Positions 27,807 to 39,900 of a DNA stretch of 64,000 nt are shown in pieces. The notes under the pieces were generated by a model. The model saw only the letters and a program-made list of their open reading frames with translations, did no database searches and was not told the DNA's origin. The stretch's first letter is position 1; each line of letters begins with the position of its first letter. A program made the translations under genes and the position numbers. Origin of the DNA: Euclidia mi (lineage: Eukaryota > Arthropoda > Insecta > Lepidoptera > Erebidae); the NCBI GenBank assembly GCA_944739405.2, contig OX123191.2, positions 414,830 through 478,829 on the forward strand, read 5' to 3'.

Positions 27807-30800
27807 GGGCACTCCAGTCTCCCCCCTAGCACCCGCTGCGTATATCTTCGGCCAGGCCAACCTCCAACGAAAAAAGCTAGCGACTGACGAGATGCTTCAG
27901 GAAGGTGAAAAACGGCACTTTACTGCGGCCTTACTGCAGGAGCCGTATGTCGGCGGAAGTAGACGGATGAAGAATTACAGCGGAGTTAGGGTCTTCCAGA
28001 ACGCCGTATTAGGGGAGGGTACTGTTAAGGCGGCAATTGCTGTCTTCAACAAAGACGTTAGAGTCAAACAGTACCCAGAACTCACCACAAATAACATCGC
28101 TGTGGTGGGGATCCAAACTGGCGCCTGGGAGATCACGCTGGCATCCGTCTACTTCGAGCCGGACAAGCCAGTGGAACCGTACCTGGAGCATCTCAAGACA
28201 GTGAAGCTCAAGATCGGCTCCAAGCCGTTAATCGTTGGAGGAGACGTCAACGCCAGGAGCACGTGGTGGGGCAGTTCCGCCACTGACGCGAGAGGGGAGG
28301 AGGTCGTTGGGGCTCTCGGGGAGCTCGACCTCCACGTACTCAACTCCGGGGATACACCGACCTTCGACACAATCCGAGGAGACCGCAGGATCACCAGTTT
28401 TATCGACGTAACGGCAGGGACTTCCAACATCCTAGGGCGAGTCAGTGGATGGAGCGTGGATGAGGACATGGTGAGCTCCGACCACAACGGCATTGTATTT
28501 AAAGTGTTTCTCCAGAAATCTAAAGGCATAGAGGTCAAAAGAACGACCAGAATCTATAACACAAAAAAGGCCAATTGGCCACAGTTTAATGGTAAACTTT
28601 GCCAATTGGCCACTGAACATCAACTGGGAGAAGCGGAAATAACTAATATAGATAGCACCACTGCGTTGGATGACACGATTAACACATACACAAAGGTCAT
28701 CAAAGAAGCTTGCTTGGCATCTATGCCGAGCAAAAAGAATTCTAGCAAGATCACACTGCCGTGGTGGTCGGAAGAGCTCACCGTGTTGAAAAGGGAGGTC
28801 TCCCGTAGAAGAAGAAGGATAAGGAATGCCGCACCGGTCAGATTGTCGAAGGTCCTGAGAGAGTATTGGGAGAAAAAGGAGGAGTACCAGAGGGAGGCGT
28901 CGAGGGCCCAAACGGAAAGCTGGAAGGCCTTCTGCAGTAAGCAAGACCGAGAGGGGGTATGGGAGGGGATATACCGGGTGATCGGGAGAACAAGGGAGAG
29001 GTTGGAGGACTCACTGCTGGTTAGGGACGGTTGTACCTTGGGGGAGAGGGATTCCGCCAAATATTTGGCGGAATCCTTCTACCAAGAGGACGACCCCGGT
29101 TTAGACAACCCATACCACAGCCGCATCAGAGCGGAATCCCAAATAGCGGAACAAGGTGGTACTTGCGATCCGCCATTTACACTACAGGAGCTAAGAGCGG
29201 CCAGTGAGTCCTTCAACCCCAAGAAGGCCCCAGGAGTGGATGGCCTCACAGCCGACATATGCAGCCGGGCTATCGCCAACTCGCCACGGACTTTCCTGGC
29301 TCTCGCAAACAAATGCCTCCAACTCCGGTATTTCCCCAGGAGTTGGAAAGAGGCAGTAGTGGTCGTTTTGCGAAAGCCAGGAAAGCCCGATTACACCACC
29401 CCGAAGGCGTACCGACCCATTGGCCTTCTGCCCGTATTGGGCAAAGTCTTTGAGAAGATGCTGATGGCCCGCCTCAGGTTTTATTTACTACCCAGGATGA
29501 GTACTCGCCAGTACGGATTCATGCCACAAAGGAGTACCGAAGACTCCCTCTATACCCTGATGCAACACGTGCAAACAAAACTAAAGCAGAAGAAAATTAT
29601 TGTTTTAATATCTCTGGATATAGAGGGAGCCTTCGATAATGCCTGGTGGCCAGCTATAAGGGTTCGTCTGGCTGAGGAAAAGTGTCCTGAGAACCTGAGG
29701 GGGGTCATCGGCAGCTACTTGAGTGACCGGAGGGTCAATGTTAGGTACGCTGGAGAGGAGTACTCAAAAGCCACGGCGAAAGGCTGTGTACAAGGCTCCA
29801 TAGGAGGCCCCACTCTCTGGAATCTCCTTCTCGACCCGCTCCTTAAGAGCATGGAGCGTAGGGGGATCTACTCCCAAGCGTTTGCCGACGACATCGTCCT
29901 TGTCGTCGATGGTGACACAGCACTGGAGATAGAGCTCCAGGCGAATGGCGTCCTCGAACATGTTCGGGCGTGGGGTGTCGACAACAAATTAAAATTCGCG
30001 CCGCAAAAAACTTGCGCAATAACAATCACAAGGAAACTAAAGTACGACACCCCACGCTTGAGCATGGGCGGGGTCGACATTCAAATGTCAAAAGAGTTAA
30101 AGTTGCTAGGTGTCACCATCGACGACAAGCTAACGTTTAGTCGGCATGTGAGCAACGTCTGCAAAAAGGCGATCGCGGTTCACAAGCAATTGACCAGGGC
30201 AGCAAAAGTCAGCTGGGGTTTAAACCCCGAAATTGTCAAGACAATATATATCGCGGCGATAGAACCAATCGTCTTGTACGCGGCCAGCGTATGGGCGCCG
30301 GCAGCCCATAAAATCGGGATCATAAAGCAGCTGGGCACCGTGCAACGAGGTGTCGCACAGCAAATGTGCAAGGCATACCGCACTGTCTCCCTGAATGCCT
30401 CCCTCTTGCTGGCTGGGGTGCTCCCACTCGACCTTCGCATACGCGAGGTGGCATCGCTGTACGATGCCAAGAGGGGGGCACCACAGCCAGTACTGAGGGG
30501 CAGGGAGGTGGAGCGGATGTCTTCCGCACTGGAGTCTCCCCATCCCGCCGAGCGTATCGACCTGGAGTTCGGTATCCTGGCAGACCAGGAGCAGTATAGC
30601 GCCAACCCAATCCCGGACGTCAGTGTGTTTACGGACGGGAGTAAGATCGGCGGGCGCGTCGGAGCCGCGTTGTCCATTTGGACAAACGGTGCCGAGATAC
30701 GCGCTCGCAAGTTGGCGCTACCAGATTACTGCACAGTTTACCAAGCGGAACTCCTGGCGATATGCAGAGCGACTGGGGAGATTCGGAAGAGCGCGGCGTC

Positions 30801-31479
30801 GTCATTCGGGGTCTTCAGCGATTCGATGGCGGCCTTGCAGGCAGTGAAAAACCACGATTGCCTTCATCCCCTAGCGGTAGAAACAAGAGAGAACTTAAGA
30901 TCCATTTCTCGCCAGAACAAGATAGTAAACTTGTTCTGGATCAAAGCGCACGCAGGGTTTGAGGGCAACGAAAGAGTGGATCAGCTCGCCAAAGAGGCCG
31001 CACTCGATAGCAGGGGGGCCCCGGATTACGACTTGTGCCCGATTTCATTCATCAAGCGTTACATTCGTTTGGGAACGCTTGATGAATGGAATCGGAGATA
31101 CACCACCGGTGCCACAGCTGCTACTACTAAGATCTTCTTCCCGGATGCGGTGGCTGCGTACACGACGATTAGGAAGCTCAGCCTGGATGGGATCATAACA
31201 CAGGCGTTGACGGGGCACGGTGGATTCTCAGAATACTTGACCCGTTTCAAGTGTAAGGAGAATCCATCGTGCGTTTGTGACCCCATCCAGGCTGAATCGG
31301 TTGAGCACGTCCTGTTTTGCTGCCCTGTTCATGCTGTGGATCGCGAGAACCTGAAGCAGGCACTGGGGGTAGAGATCACCCGGTATACAGTAGGGAAAAT
31401 TATGGTAGGAAAGGACAGGGACAAGCTTATTAGTTTCCTTAAAAAAGTGGTAAACATGGTAAATAAGAGAAATAGTTAA
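27781..31479 (+). CDS. TRAS-like ORF2 (endonuclease, reverse transcriptase, RNase H)
   Basis: Open from just after TAG (27778-27780) to 31479, overlapping ORF1 by 26 nt. As in TRAS-1 no ATG precedes the endonuclease (FGQANLQRKK), and the first possible starts are TTG (27793) or a frameshift from ORF1. Domain order matches TRAS-1: endonuclease (GGDVNARSTWWGSSATDARG, SSDHNG), Arg/Lys-rich linker, reverse transcriptase (SLDIEGAFDNAWW, GCVQGSIGGP, FADDIVL), RNase H (FTDGSKIGGRVGAA; YQAELLAIC; FSDSMAAL; NERVDQLAKEA) and Cys/His C-terminus (CVCDP...HVLFCC). No lesion seen. Expected to cut telomeric DNA on the TTAGG strand. Confidence 0.94.
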   Translation, partial: PGTRLLTAEGTPVSPLAPAAYIFGQANLQRKKLATDEMLQEGEKRHFTAALLQEPYVGGSRRMKNYSGVRVFQNAVLGEGTVKAAIAVFNKDVRVKQYPELTTNNIAVVGIQTGAWEITLASVYFEPDKPVEPYLEHLKTVKLKIGSKPLIVGGDVNARSTWWGSSATDARGEEVVGALGELDLHVLNSGDTPTFDTIRGDRRITSFIDVTAGTSNILGRVSGWSVDEDMVSSDHNGIVFKVFLQKSKGIEVKRTTRIYNTKKANWPQFNGKLCQLATEHQLGEAEITNIDSTTALDDTINTYTKVIKEACLASMPSKKNSSKITLPWWSEELTVLKREVSRRRRRIRNAAPVRLSKVLREYWEKKEEYQREASRAQTESWKAFCSKQDREGVWEGIYRVIGRTRERLEDSLLVRDGCTLGERDSAKYLAESFYQEDDPGLDNPYHSRIRAESQIAEQGGTCDPPFTLQELRAASESFNPKKAPGVDGLTADICSRAIANSPRTFLALANKCLQLRYFPRSWKEAVVVVLRKPGKPDYTTPKAYRPIGLLPVLGKVFEKMLMARLRFYLLPRMSTRQYGFMPQRSTEDSLYTLMQHVQTKLKQKKIIVLISLDIEGAFDNAWWPAIRVRLAEEKCPENLRGVIGSYLSDRRVNVRYAGEEYSKATAKGCVQGSIGGPTLWNLLLDPLLKSMERRGIYSQAFADDIVLVVDGDTALEIELQANGVLEHVRAWGVDNKLKFAPQKTCAITITRKLKYDTPRLSMGGVDIQMSKELKLLGVTIDDKLTFSRHVSNVCKKAIAVHKQLTRAAKVSWGLNPEIVKTIYIAAIEPIVLYAASVWAPAAHKIGIIKQLGTVQRGVAQQMCKAYRTVSLNASLLLAGVLPLDLRIREVASLYDAKRGAPQPVLRGREVERMSSALESPHPAERIDLEFGILADQEQYSANPIPDVSVFTDGSKIGGRVGAALSIWTNGAEIRARKLALPDYCTVYQAELLAICRATGEIRKSAASSFGVFSDSMAALQAVKNHDCLHPLAVETRENLRSISRQNKIVNLFWIKAHAGFEGNERVDQLAKEAALDSRGAPDYDLCPISFIKRYIRLGTLDEWNRRYTTGATAATTKIFFPDAVAAYTTIRKLSLDGIITQALTGHGGFSEYLTRFKCKENPSCVCDPIQAESVEHVLFCCPVHAVDRENLKQALGVEITRYTVGKIMVGKDRDKLISFLKKVVNMVNKRNS

Positions 31480-31933
31480 AGTAAATATGCACAATTCTAT
31501 AGATGGTTCTATAAAATATGTACATAGGCATAATATAAAGTTAAGAAAGTATGTTAAAGGAACGCAAAGAAGCTTCCCTAAAAGTAAGAATGTAAATAGT
31601 ATAAGAAATTAGATAAATAACTAGATAAGAATTAATATAATAAGACACACAATGTAATAGATTAAGTAAATAGATTTAAGACATAAATGTAAAGTAAAAA
31701 TAAAAATGGGAACAAATAAAAATGAAAACCCCTACGCCCTCCCGTGTACATAGTTAAAAGTAAGTTAAAAATAAAAGAAAGTACAGAATAGGTAATCTAT
31801 GGGTATCCCCCCATAATGGGAAAGTATGATGAAAGAATGCAAGAAAGATACAGTATGAGGAATGAAAGTGCGAGAGGAATAAGAGCGAGAACTGGTATGA
31901 CAAAGAGAATTAGGTTAAGAATAGGCGCCGACG

Positions 31934-31966
<33 letters not shown>
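31480..31966 (+). other. TRAS-2 3'UTR and poly(A)
   Basis: A-rich 3'UTR aligned with TRAS-1, including gggtatcccccc near 31800 and a shared aataggcgccga end; poly(A) 31934-31966 then CCTAA. Confidence 0.85.
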
Positions 31967-31969
<3 letters not shown>

Positions 31970-31988
31970 AACCTAACCTAACCTAACC
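31967..31988 (+). repeat. Innermost telomeric repeat (CCTAA)4
   Basis: Four CCTAA units followed by CCAA and then (CCAG)n. This is the last telomeric sequence before subtelomeric DNA. Confidence 0.95.
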
Positions 31989-31990
31989 AA

Positions 31991-32838
<848 letters not shown>

Positions 32839-35680
32839 ACAACAATCGAAAACAAATCATCCTTATTGTCATTTCATTACGCGAAGACTTGATTTTGTCC
32901 GTAGTCCGGATTTATTAGTTCTCAAATAGGATACAATATTCCGGTGATCTGCGAGCCTGCTATGAGTAATTTAATAATCCATATATCAGGGCCGAGCCGC
33001 CCTTGTGTGTGCCGCCTCTATTGCCACGGTAATAATATCTAACAGTATTGTAACTCCATACAAACGCACGAAACTCGAGTTATACCTACGCGCCTCGAGC
33101 AGAGTATCCATTAGACTGTGCGGACTGTTCCAAGAGTACCCACAGCCGCGACCGTGCCGCAGCTCGCATGCGGCGCGTCTGGTAGGTATATAACTCACGG
33201 AGGCGGCCGAGTTACAATACTGTTAGATTTTATTACCGTGCTATTGCCGTGGCGCACTGTCGCACATAGGCGCCAGGGCAATAGGGGCGCCGCCTGTCAG
33301 ATGAAATGCCAGCGTTAATTATTGACATTATTTTTGATTTGCTTCAAAATACAACAAACTCTTTATAGTTTAATAGGGAAGAAAACAGGTACAGGTCTCC
33401 TAATCAGGGGTGTTTCATAATCCCCCGTCCGATCAATGAAGGGGTTGTAGGGTAGAGTAAAATGATGAGGGATTTGTCATTAATTCACGGAAATTCGAGA
33501 TAAAATTTTCCCTGGTAAATTTAATTAACTTTAAATAATATCATATCAGATAGTCTTGTTTGTGTCTTGTCTTGTCAAGTCTTGTTTACGTAATGTGTCG
33601 ATATCGTAATATCATTAATGTAATAATTCTTTGAAAAATGAATGTTGTGTCACATTTCATGTTAAAATTTATTAAATCGATATTAGCTGCTATCGAACGT
33701 AAACATCTCTACCGCGTTTCGGTATTGTGTCGAGCGTCTTTTTATTAGAATCATAAAGGATACCGCCGCTGAGTGGAGTGTTGCTAATTTAGGGAATTTT
33801 CCCTAATTTCGGGGTAATGTTTCTCGTTAATACTATACTAAGGAAATAAATTGTGACGTTTTATGAAGACCTAGATTTTTTTTTTCCTAGTATGCCTTAC
33901 AAGTCAGTAATATGTGGTTTCGGGATCGGACAGGGGGTTATGAAACACACTGTATTTGCGTTAAAATCAAAGCTGATTATTTCACATACTACAAACGTCT
34001 TCTGCTAATTTTTGGGCGCAACCCGGGTCGAGACGCGGGATGTGTCTATAAACTTACAGATTTCGCCTCTCAACTCCTTATTTTTGCGAGAACAAGGAAT
34101 TGTTGGTAAATGCCGCATACCTACCGGTGACGGGTAGCAACGTCACCGGTGCGAGAAGCTACGCCCTTCATAACGCACACGAACTGCTGCTTTTATCTCT
34201 AACTACGGACTGCTAGCTATGGTCTATCCCTCCAAAATTAATTGCCATAAAATAAGGCCTTCAGTTCAGGCAGCTACGTCATTCCTGTCCAAGGACGCGG
34301 TGGCGGTTACGGCGATGCATGGAGTCTGTAACATCGCCGGGCTACGACAAGCTACCGAAATCAATTTTACCTCGCGACCTACAGCGAAGGCAGTCTATGA
34401 CTAAATGAACAGAAGCCTCGCCGAGCCCGAGGTAGAATTAAGCCTCATACTGGTGTTATCAGAAGATCGAGACAGGAGGAAAACATGGTAACTTTAGAGT
34501 CAGGTGACTAATGGACGTTTTCACCAACAGCCCCTAATCAGAAACTTAACTAAGAACGTCTTAACCTATGGGACACCTAAAATAGTCCCCTTTCTCAAAT
34601 TTCGTTTCACGTTCGTAAGAGCTACTTAGTTAGTGGTCCCTTAATTAGGTGACGGATAGTGCGAGGCTAGCATGTGAGCATAAGTCGATAAAATACTTTT
34701 GTTGACTTTTCTATTAGAATGCAGCTTAAATAAACGTAATACATATTGTTTTGATTAAAATATTAAAATACACCTTGATCTAAGCCTAGTAGATGCAAAA
34801 AAGTTATAATTAAAAATAATATTTCACATTAGGCTGTATGGCAAAATTCCTTTGCTCTAAACAGGGGACAGTTTTTTATCGCTTGACGTCATTTCACGGA
34901 ACTAAAGTTTGTGGCGGTTCTTCTGAATCTTCATTTTGTGATGCGTGTTATTTTTTCGTTAGCGTTCAAATAGCGTGGTGTATACTAAAAATAATAAATT
35001 TGATCAATAATAGCAGAAAAAGAAAATCTACATTTTTTTCACTTTAAGACACATCGATTAGGTAATACAATTACTTCTACCTCGTAGAAATACAGTGCTG
35101 AACTTTTGTTAATAAATAGACAGATGGGACAACAAATGAAGCTAAATATTTCGCTTGGAAAGCAATAACAAATTCGTACACTGAAATAACCCAAAAATAG
35201 TTGGTTAAAATTGTTGTCACTTAACGTTAAGGGGTCGAATATTTAGCCCCTAAATATAAGATGTAACCTAATGCCTTAGGTGTATCTTAACAGTTGGTGA
35301 AAACTAAACTTTCGTTAGGTGTCCCTTAAACAAAGTTACGGGTTACTTAAATTTTAGGGTCCGTTGGTGAACACGGGCATTAATTGGTCTACCTTCAGGA
35401 AGGCCGACGTAGCTGCCGACCTACACTGTTGGGTGGTGTCGGGTTCCTGGTCAGGAGGAAACTTGTCAACAACGTTGTGGAAGTCGGTATATAGTGTGTC
35501 GACCCAGGTAGCGTAACTACCACCTACTTAAATCAGCAATAGGCGTTGCCTTTATGCCTGTATTACCTTTAGGTAATACAGGCATATGCGCCGACCTCAA
35601 CTCACCCTGACGAGATAGCTGAGGCCATGTAAAAAAAGAGCCATGTAAAGCTCAGTACAATTTGTCATTTTTTATTTATT
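32839..35680. other. Subtelomeric DNA without recognised gene
   Basis: AT-rich sequence with no credible ORF. It holds a foldback element at 33022-33242 and a short hairpin at 35553-35586. A GC-richer piece at 34120-34440 may be a decayed repeat but I do not recognise it. Confidence 0.6.
33022..33242. repeat. Imperfect inverted repeat, foldback/MITE-like
   Basis: ctattgccacggtaataatatctaac... at about 33022-33057 is repeated inverted at about 33207-33242 (gagttacaatactgttagat...). Arms of ~36 bp enclose ~150 bp. GC-rich ccgcc/ggcgg sequence flanks both sides, so the element may extend further. Confidence 0.6.
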
Positions 35681-35689
35681 TATATTTAT

Positions 35690-35945
35690 ATTTATAGTCT
35701 CACGCCTGTATCCCCGAGGGGGTAGGCAGAGGTGTAATATTACACCCACATTTCGCCATGAATTTTTAGGTCCCACGTAATAGGGGGCGAGCCTACTGCC
35801 GTACCGGGCATAGCACCAGACTCCGTGCTGCTACTGAGAATTTCCTAACGGAAAAACCCAATAACACTTTGCCCGACCCGGGAATCGAACCCGAGACCTC
35901 CCAATCCCACGCGCACATTTATGCCGCGAGACCAACGAGGCAGTC
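35690..35945 (-). repeat. tRNA-derived SINE
   Basis: Minus-strand SINE: its head is at the right. The complement of 35875-35892 contains a pol III B box (ggttcgattcccgg), and an A-box-like gttggtctcgc lies ~45 bp upstream near 35930. The body runs left through a Gly/Pro-like tRNA-unrelated part with 'tatccccgagggggtaggcagaggtg' and ends near 35690 in a T/A-rich tail (ttatttatttatatttat on the plus strand). Confidence 0.75.
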
Positions 35946-37900
35946 GAGTCAATTTGTCATGAGTAACTTTAATGCCAATCTTCCAGTGAAACGAAAATCG
36001 GAGCATACGGTATGCTGGCATAAACTAGGATCCAACGAAAATAAATTCACAAGAATCATAAGAGTCAAATGCTAGTTATTTTCCTTGAAGCAGGCGCTCT
36101 TTTTAATTAAATCCTTTTTCAAGAAGAAGGCCTCACAGGCAGAGGACCGAAAACACATATAGACATCTCGGTGATCAACAGGCTAAACATTGGATGCGTT
36201 CGCCAAATAGTACGAGGCTCTCTAAATATTAACATTAGGTATAACTGAAAGAGCCCAGTCAATGAAGTCTACACTGCAGTTCCAGCTAGAACTGCAGAAT
36301 CCTTGCAATCAGTTAGAAACCACCGACAGCATTAATCAGAAGACAGACACAGTGGTCACGGTACTTGGAGATCAGTCACAAAATGTCCTCCCCTTTCAAA
36401 AAAACAAGGAACGTTAACTTTCACCCGAGACTCTCAGACTGACTGACCTGACTGATGAGGAACGAATGCGAGTTGCCATCCTGTCAGCTGTCTTCGCCAG
36501 ATGGGAGGGCCGTGCACCAACAAATACGGAAGCTAATGCGACGTGACTTTCAACACTAACACCCACACCATGGAGGCTGGGATCGAGGAAAACCGGGGAT
36601 CATAAGTCTTCGCTCTGCGGTTGAGGCAGCCCGATCTAATGAAACTAAGAACTGCGGATGACCGTACCCTCAAGCCCTCAACTCAAAGTTCGAGATTATT
36701 TATAAATTATAAATTATCAATTAAGTTTTTATCCACAATTGTATACCTCGCGCGAAAACAGACCAATTGGGCCTAGTCCTCACGACCACAGAGCCTCACT
36801 GATGCGCCACTACACCGAAGACATCAATGTCGACCAGGGCCAGGCCAAGCGGGATCATAGGACTTTAAACATTCTTGGTAATTACGATAGTTTTTACATT
36901 TCTCTTTGGGGTATATTATTATACCGCGAACCTTTGCATTGAGTAGGTTACCGATATTTTATTTCGGCACTGCAACAAGCATAGAAATATAATAGCGCTG
37001 TCTAGAGTTGCCGTAGGCAGGCAGGAATTGTTCAGAGTGCGCAGTGGAATTTGTAATACATCTGCCTGTCTACGACAAGATAAGGATCTAGCTAGACACA
37101 ATGCACTGCGTTGCACAGTGAATTACAACTAATAAATAAAGTTTACTTACCAAGGATCTCCTGGTGATATTCTTGAGTGGACCTATAAGATTAACTCATA
37201 ATCTTGGCTAAAATAACAAGCAAATCGAATAAATACCACAGGGTCCAGTTCGGCGTCCTTCATCAGCGAAGTCGTCGGGCACCAAGCACGTGCATCGGAT
37301 TCACACAAGTTTTACAATATACAAATGTTTAATAGTTCACAAGTTTGACTTTTATCACATGTACCGGTGCCGATTATAGATGAAGAAGCGGCATTCAAGC
37401 TGGTTCCAAATATATTATCACAAAAACTATAAGACAGACCAAACGGCGCGAACCCAAGACCAAACGTGTCCAAGCAATTTTTCAGAAACGGAAGTCAGTG
37501 AATGACAGTTCAGTGTGACCATAGTCAACATTTACAATCAGTGACAATACTAATAATATAGACTTGGCATACCTACAAAAAAAACGTGTATACCTACACA
37601 TTATTGAGAGGAAAAAATGGCGGCCAATAGAGCTGCCCATGTCGATATTTCTCTACAATAACATCGATAAAAGATTATAGGAATGTTTTCATATAGTCAC
37701 CACGGTACTATGCGTTTTGACTAAGAATAGGATCGACTTGGCGCCATATTGGATACGAATTATGACTTTAATCAAACTTATAGGTATATACTGTAAAAGT
37801 CCGAACTGCGGTCAATCTAAGAATTTACCGGTAAATCCTAATGGGAGAAAAGAATGGACATAATGTATTTTTAAATAAAATGTGTTTTTTTTACATCATA
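35946..37900. other. Intergenic DNA without recognised gene
   Basis: Only short frames. 36100-36690 is GC-richer and reads like a decayed coding sequence with many stops; I cannot assign it. 36930-37200 has an aataaa and resembles LTR-like sequence but shows no partner. Confidence 0.5.
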
Positions 37901-37933
37901 GTCATTTATTTCATTTCATCATCATCATTATCA

Positions 37934-38062
37934 CCATCATTCAGCCAATTGCCATCCACTGCTGAACGTAGGCCTCCCACAAAGAGCGTTAAACATCCCG
38001 GTCTTGAGCAGCCCGCATCCATCCGCTGACAACCGCCCTCTTCAAATCGTCGGTCCATCGTG
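37934..38062 (-). pseudogene. RTE-clade ORF2 C-terminal remnant
   Basis: The minus strand reads RWTDDLKRAVVSGWMRA, AQDRDV, a stop, then RSLWEAYVQQWMAIG and a final stop, followed by a (CAT/GATGAT) microsatellite tail at 37910-37935. This is the familiar C-terminus of insect RTE-type retrotransposons; only the 3' end is left and it has one internal stop. Confidence 0.75.
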
Positions 38063-39095
38063 CCGCATCGTTTGCCCATACACAGTCTCCACTCCAACAC
38101 ATGTCTGGCTCTATCGACCGACTATTTGTCTACAGACATGGCCGGCCCCGGGCCCACTACCATTTCAGCATGCTGATTCTACGTGCAGTGTCAGTGATTT
38201 ATTTTATTTATTTATGATCGGGTCTAAAATTTAAATTTGTTAATACCTAATCAAATAGTTTTGAGTAATAAGTATGTGGTGTTGATACACTGAATAAAGT
38301 GTTTATACTCACATAAGCTGTGGCCACAAAAGTTGAATTAAATAATGTACCTTGATAAGATACATCATTTAATTCAACTTAAATATGATTAAAACCAAAG
38401 AAGTTGCCAAGTTGCCTTTTATATTTTTATTTAGCTAGTAACTACTGGAGCTCTCAAAAGCCAGGGAAGGATATGTTCTCCCCAATAAAAACTTTCCTGC
38501 TTTTTTACCTGCCTGCCAAGGAAAGGTTATGTTTTGCGCGCTTTTCCTGTATGTGTGTAATATTCTTTATATCCTCATATCTCCCAGATTCGCTGAACGG
38601 ATTTACATGTGTTCTTAGATAGGCGACGTTAAAAAATCAAACATGGTGGCTGTGCGATGCGAAGCCATTGTAGTTAAAGAAACAATTTGTATTGTTTTTG
38701 AATACTTACTTTATTATGGGCATAAAATTAAAGGGTACAAAAGTTAAAAAAAAAAACGTAATAAAAATAAAAAAATACAACGAGAAAGTTTCTTAACCGC
38801 CTCCTAGGCGACGATCACTTTCAGGGTGTAGACTTTCCAATAAAAAGAGAATAATCAAATTCTGACTACTCTATAAAAAGTTATACATAGTCAAACAAAG
38901 AAAAAACATTGGTAATCAACTAAAAGTATAAAATAAAAAATTTTCAATAAATAAAGACATTTGTTCACATTTGTCCTTTAATTTTGTAATCATTTTAATT
39001 GCGTGTACCTGAAATCAAATGAAATAAAAGTAAGTTTTAATAGATCCATCTTACAACCCAAATAATGTGTCCTTGACAGGAAAAACAGAAGGTAG
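38063..39095. other. Intergenic DNA with small repeats
   Basis: No gene recognised. Contains a 20-bp-arm hairpin at 38331-38379 and, at about 38404-38640, a sequence resembling common interspersed repeats (ending atctcccagattcgctgaacgg). Confidence 0.5.
38331..38379. repeat. Short-spacer inverted repeat
   Basis: Arms 38331-38350 (agttgaattaaataatgtac) and 38360-38379 (atacatcatttaattcaact), nearly perfect, 9-nt spacer. Confidence 0.75.
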
Positions 39096-39101
39096 TCATA
39101 C

Positions 39102-39373
39102 CGATAAATGTGGCGCAGCGGAGGTGATAGCGGTCAAATCTGGCGCAGCGGATGTGCTAGCGGCCAAATCGGGCGCAGCGGATGTGCTAGCGGCCAAATC
39201 GGGCGCAGCGTAGGTGCTAGCGACTAATCCTGGTGCAGCGTAGGTGATAGCGGCCAAATCGGGCGCAGTAGATGTGCTGGCGGCCAAATCGGGCGCATCG
39301 TAGGTGCTAGCTTCTAATCCTGGTGCATCGTAGGTTGTAGCGGCTAAATCGGGCGCAGTGGAGGGGCTGGTGA
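39102..39373 (-). CDS. Possible internal exon made of 30-bp (10-residue) repeats
   Basis: Nine tandem copies of a 30-bp unit (gtgctagcggccaaatcgggcgcagcg core) read on the minus strand as Ala/Pro/Ser/Thr-rich decapeptides like AAPDLAASTS. The repeat frame is open and bounded by a plausible 3' splice site (gtattttag at 39379-39374) and 5' splice site (gtatga at 39101-39096). It could be an exon of a secreted or structural repetitive protein, or just a minisatellite. No neighbouring exon was identified. Confidence 0.4.
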
Positions 39374-39552
39374 CTAAAATACGAGGCTTGAACTATGCCA
39401 CTCCTCTTTAAAATCTCTCCAGGTTGATACTGAATGGTAAAAAACAGAAAAGTAAATACTCAAATATTTTACAAAACTTAGAAAAAAGAAGGTGATCCTA
39501 CAGCATAAAAAGTAACACACACTGAAGTGCGTTACGCAAAATACTTTATTCG

Positions 39553-39900
39553 TTCACTAAAATACTAATTGCACACCAAATAATAATATGCCGATCGTTA
39601 TACAAAATATCATTTAAAAGTCTCGTCCGCTTAGAAAACTTATCCACTCAGAAAACTTAATAGGTTATGTTAGGTTCTCTTGTGACCCTGCACCCAAAAT
39701 AGGAGCCCTGCGAAGCAGGGCTCCGTCAACTCAGCTTATTAAAGTATTTGGTTGTTGAGTAATACTAAAATATGAATTGCTTCTTATTCATTGAAAGGAT
39801 TACTTTTATAATTACAGATTTTCAACGGTCAATAAACAGGTGTTCTTTATGAAATAATTTAGTGAGTATATTTTGGTGTGCAATTAGTATTTTTGGTGAA
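39553..39900. repeat. MITE-like element with 28-bp inverted ends
   Basis: ttcactaaaatactaattgc (start of the 28-bp arm 39553-39580) recurs inverted at 39872-39900 with one extra base and few mismatches, enclosing ~290 bp. Confidence 0.65.
39702..39724. repeat. Dispersed hairpin repeat, copy 1
   Basis: ggagccctg-cgaag-cagggctcc perfect 9-bp hairpin within a longer repeat (taggagccctgcgaagcag then ggctccgtcaac). Copies 2 and 3 at 45552-45574 and 46356-46378 are in the opposite orientation. Confidence 0.75.

Larger units (their letters stand above)
25388..31966 (+). mobile_element. TRAS-2: TRAS-like retrotransposon, both ORFs open
   Basis: Plus-strand element with a 0.9-kb 5'UTR (25388-26306), ORF1, ORF2, 3'UTR and poly(A) at 31934-31966 followed by CCTAA. 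Its 5'UTR begins at the position equivalent to about 7925 in TRAS-1, so it is probably 5'-truncated within the UTR. Both proteins are open; it differs from TRAS-1 by scattered substitutions through both ORFs. Confidence 0.92.

Noticed and set aside
5681..31988. CRISPR-like array from regularly spaced direct repeats
   Set aside because: The repeats are the 5-bp telomeric unit and tandem UTR units in a eukaryotic genome; no spacer structure or cas genes.
36930..37330. Solo LTR with polyadenylation signal
   Set aside because: No matching second copy, no clear TG...CA ends and no primer-binding site that I can define.
37790..37850. CKSPNCGQSKNL as the N-terminal half of a THAP domain on the plus strand
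   Set aside because: Only a 6-residue Cys spacing fits, it is on the opposite strand from the THAP exon at 42248-42416 and lacks the Trp and C-x-x-H parts.
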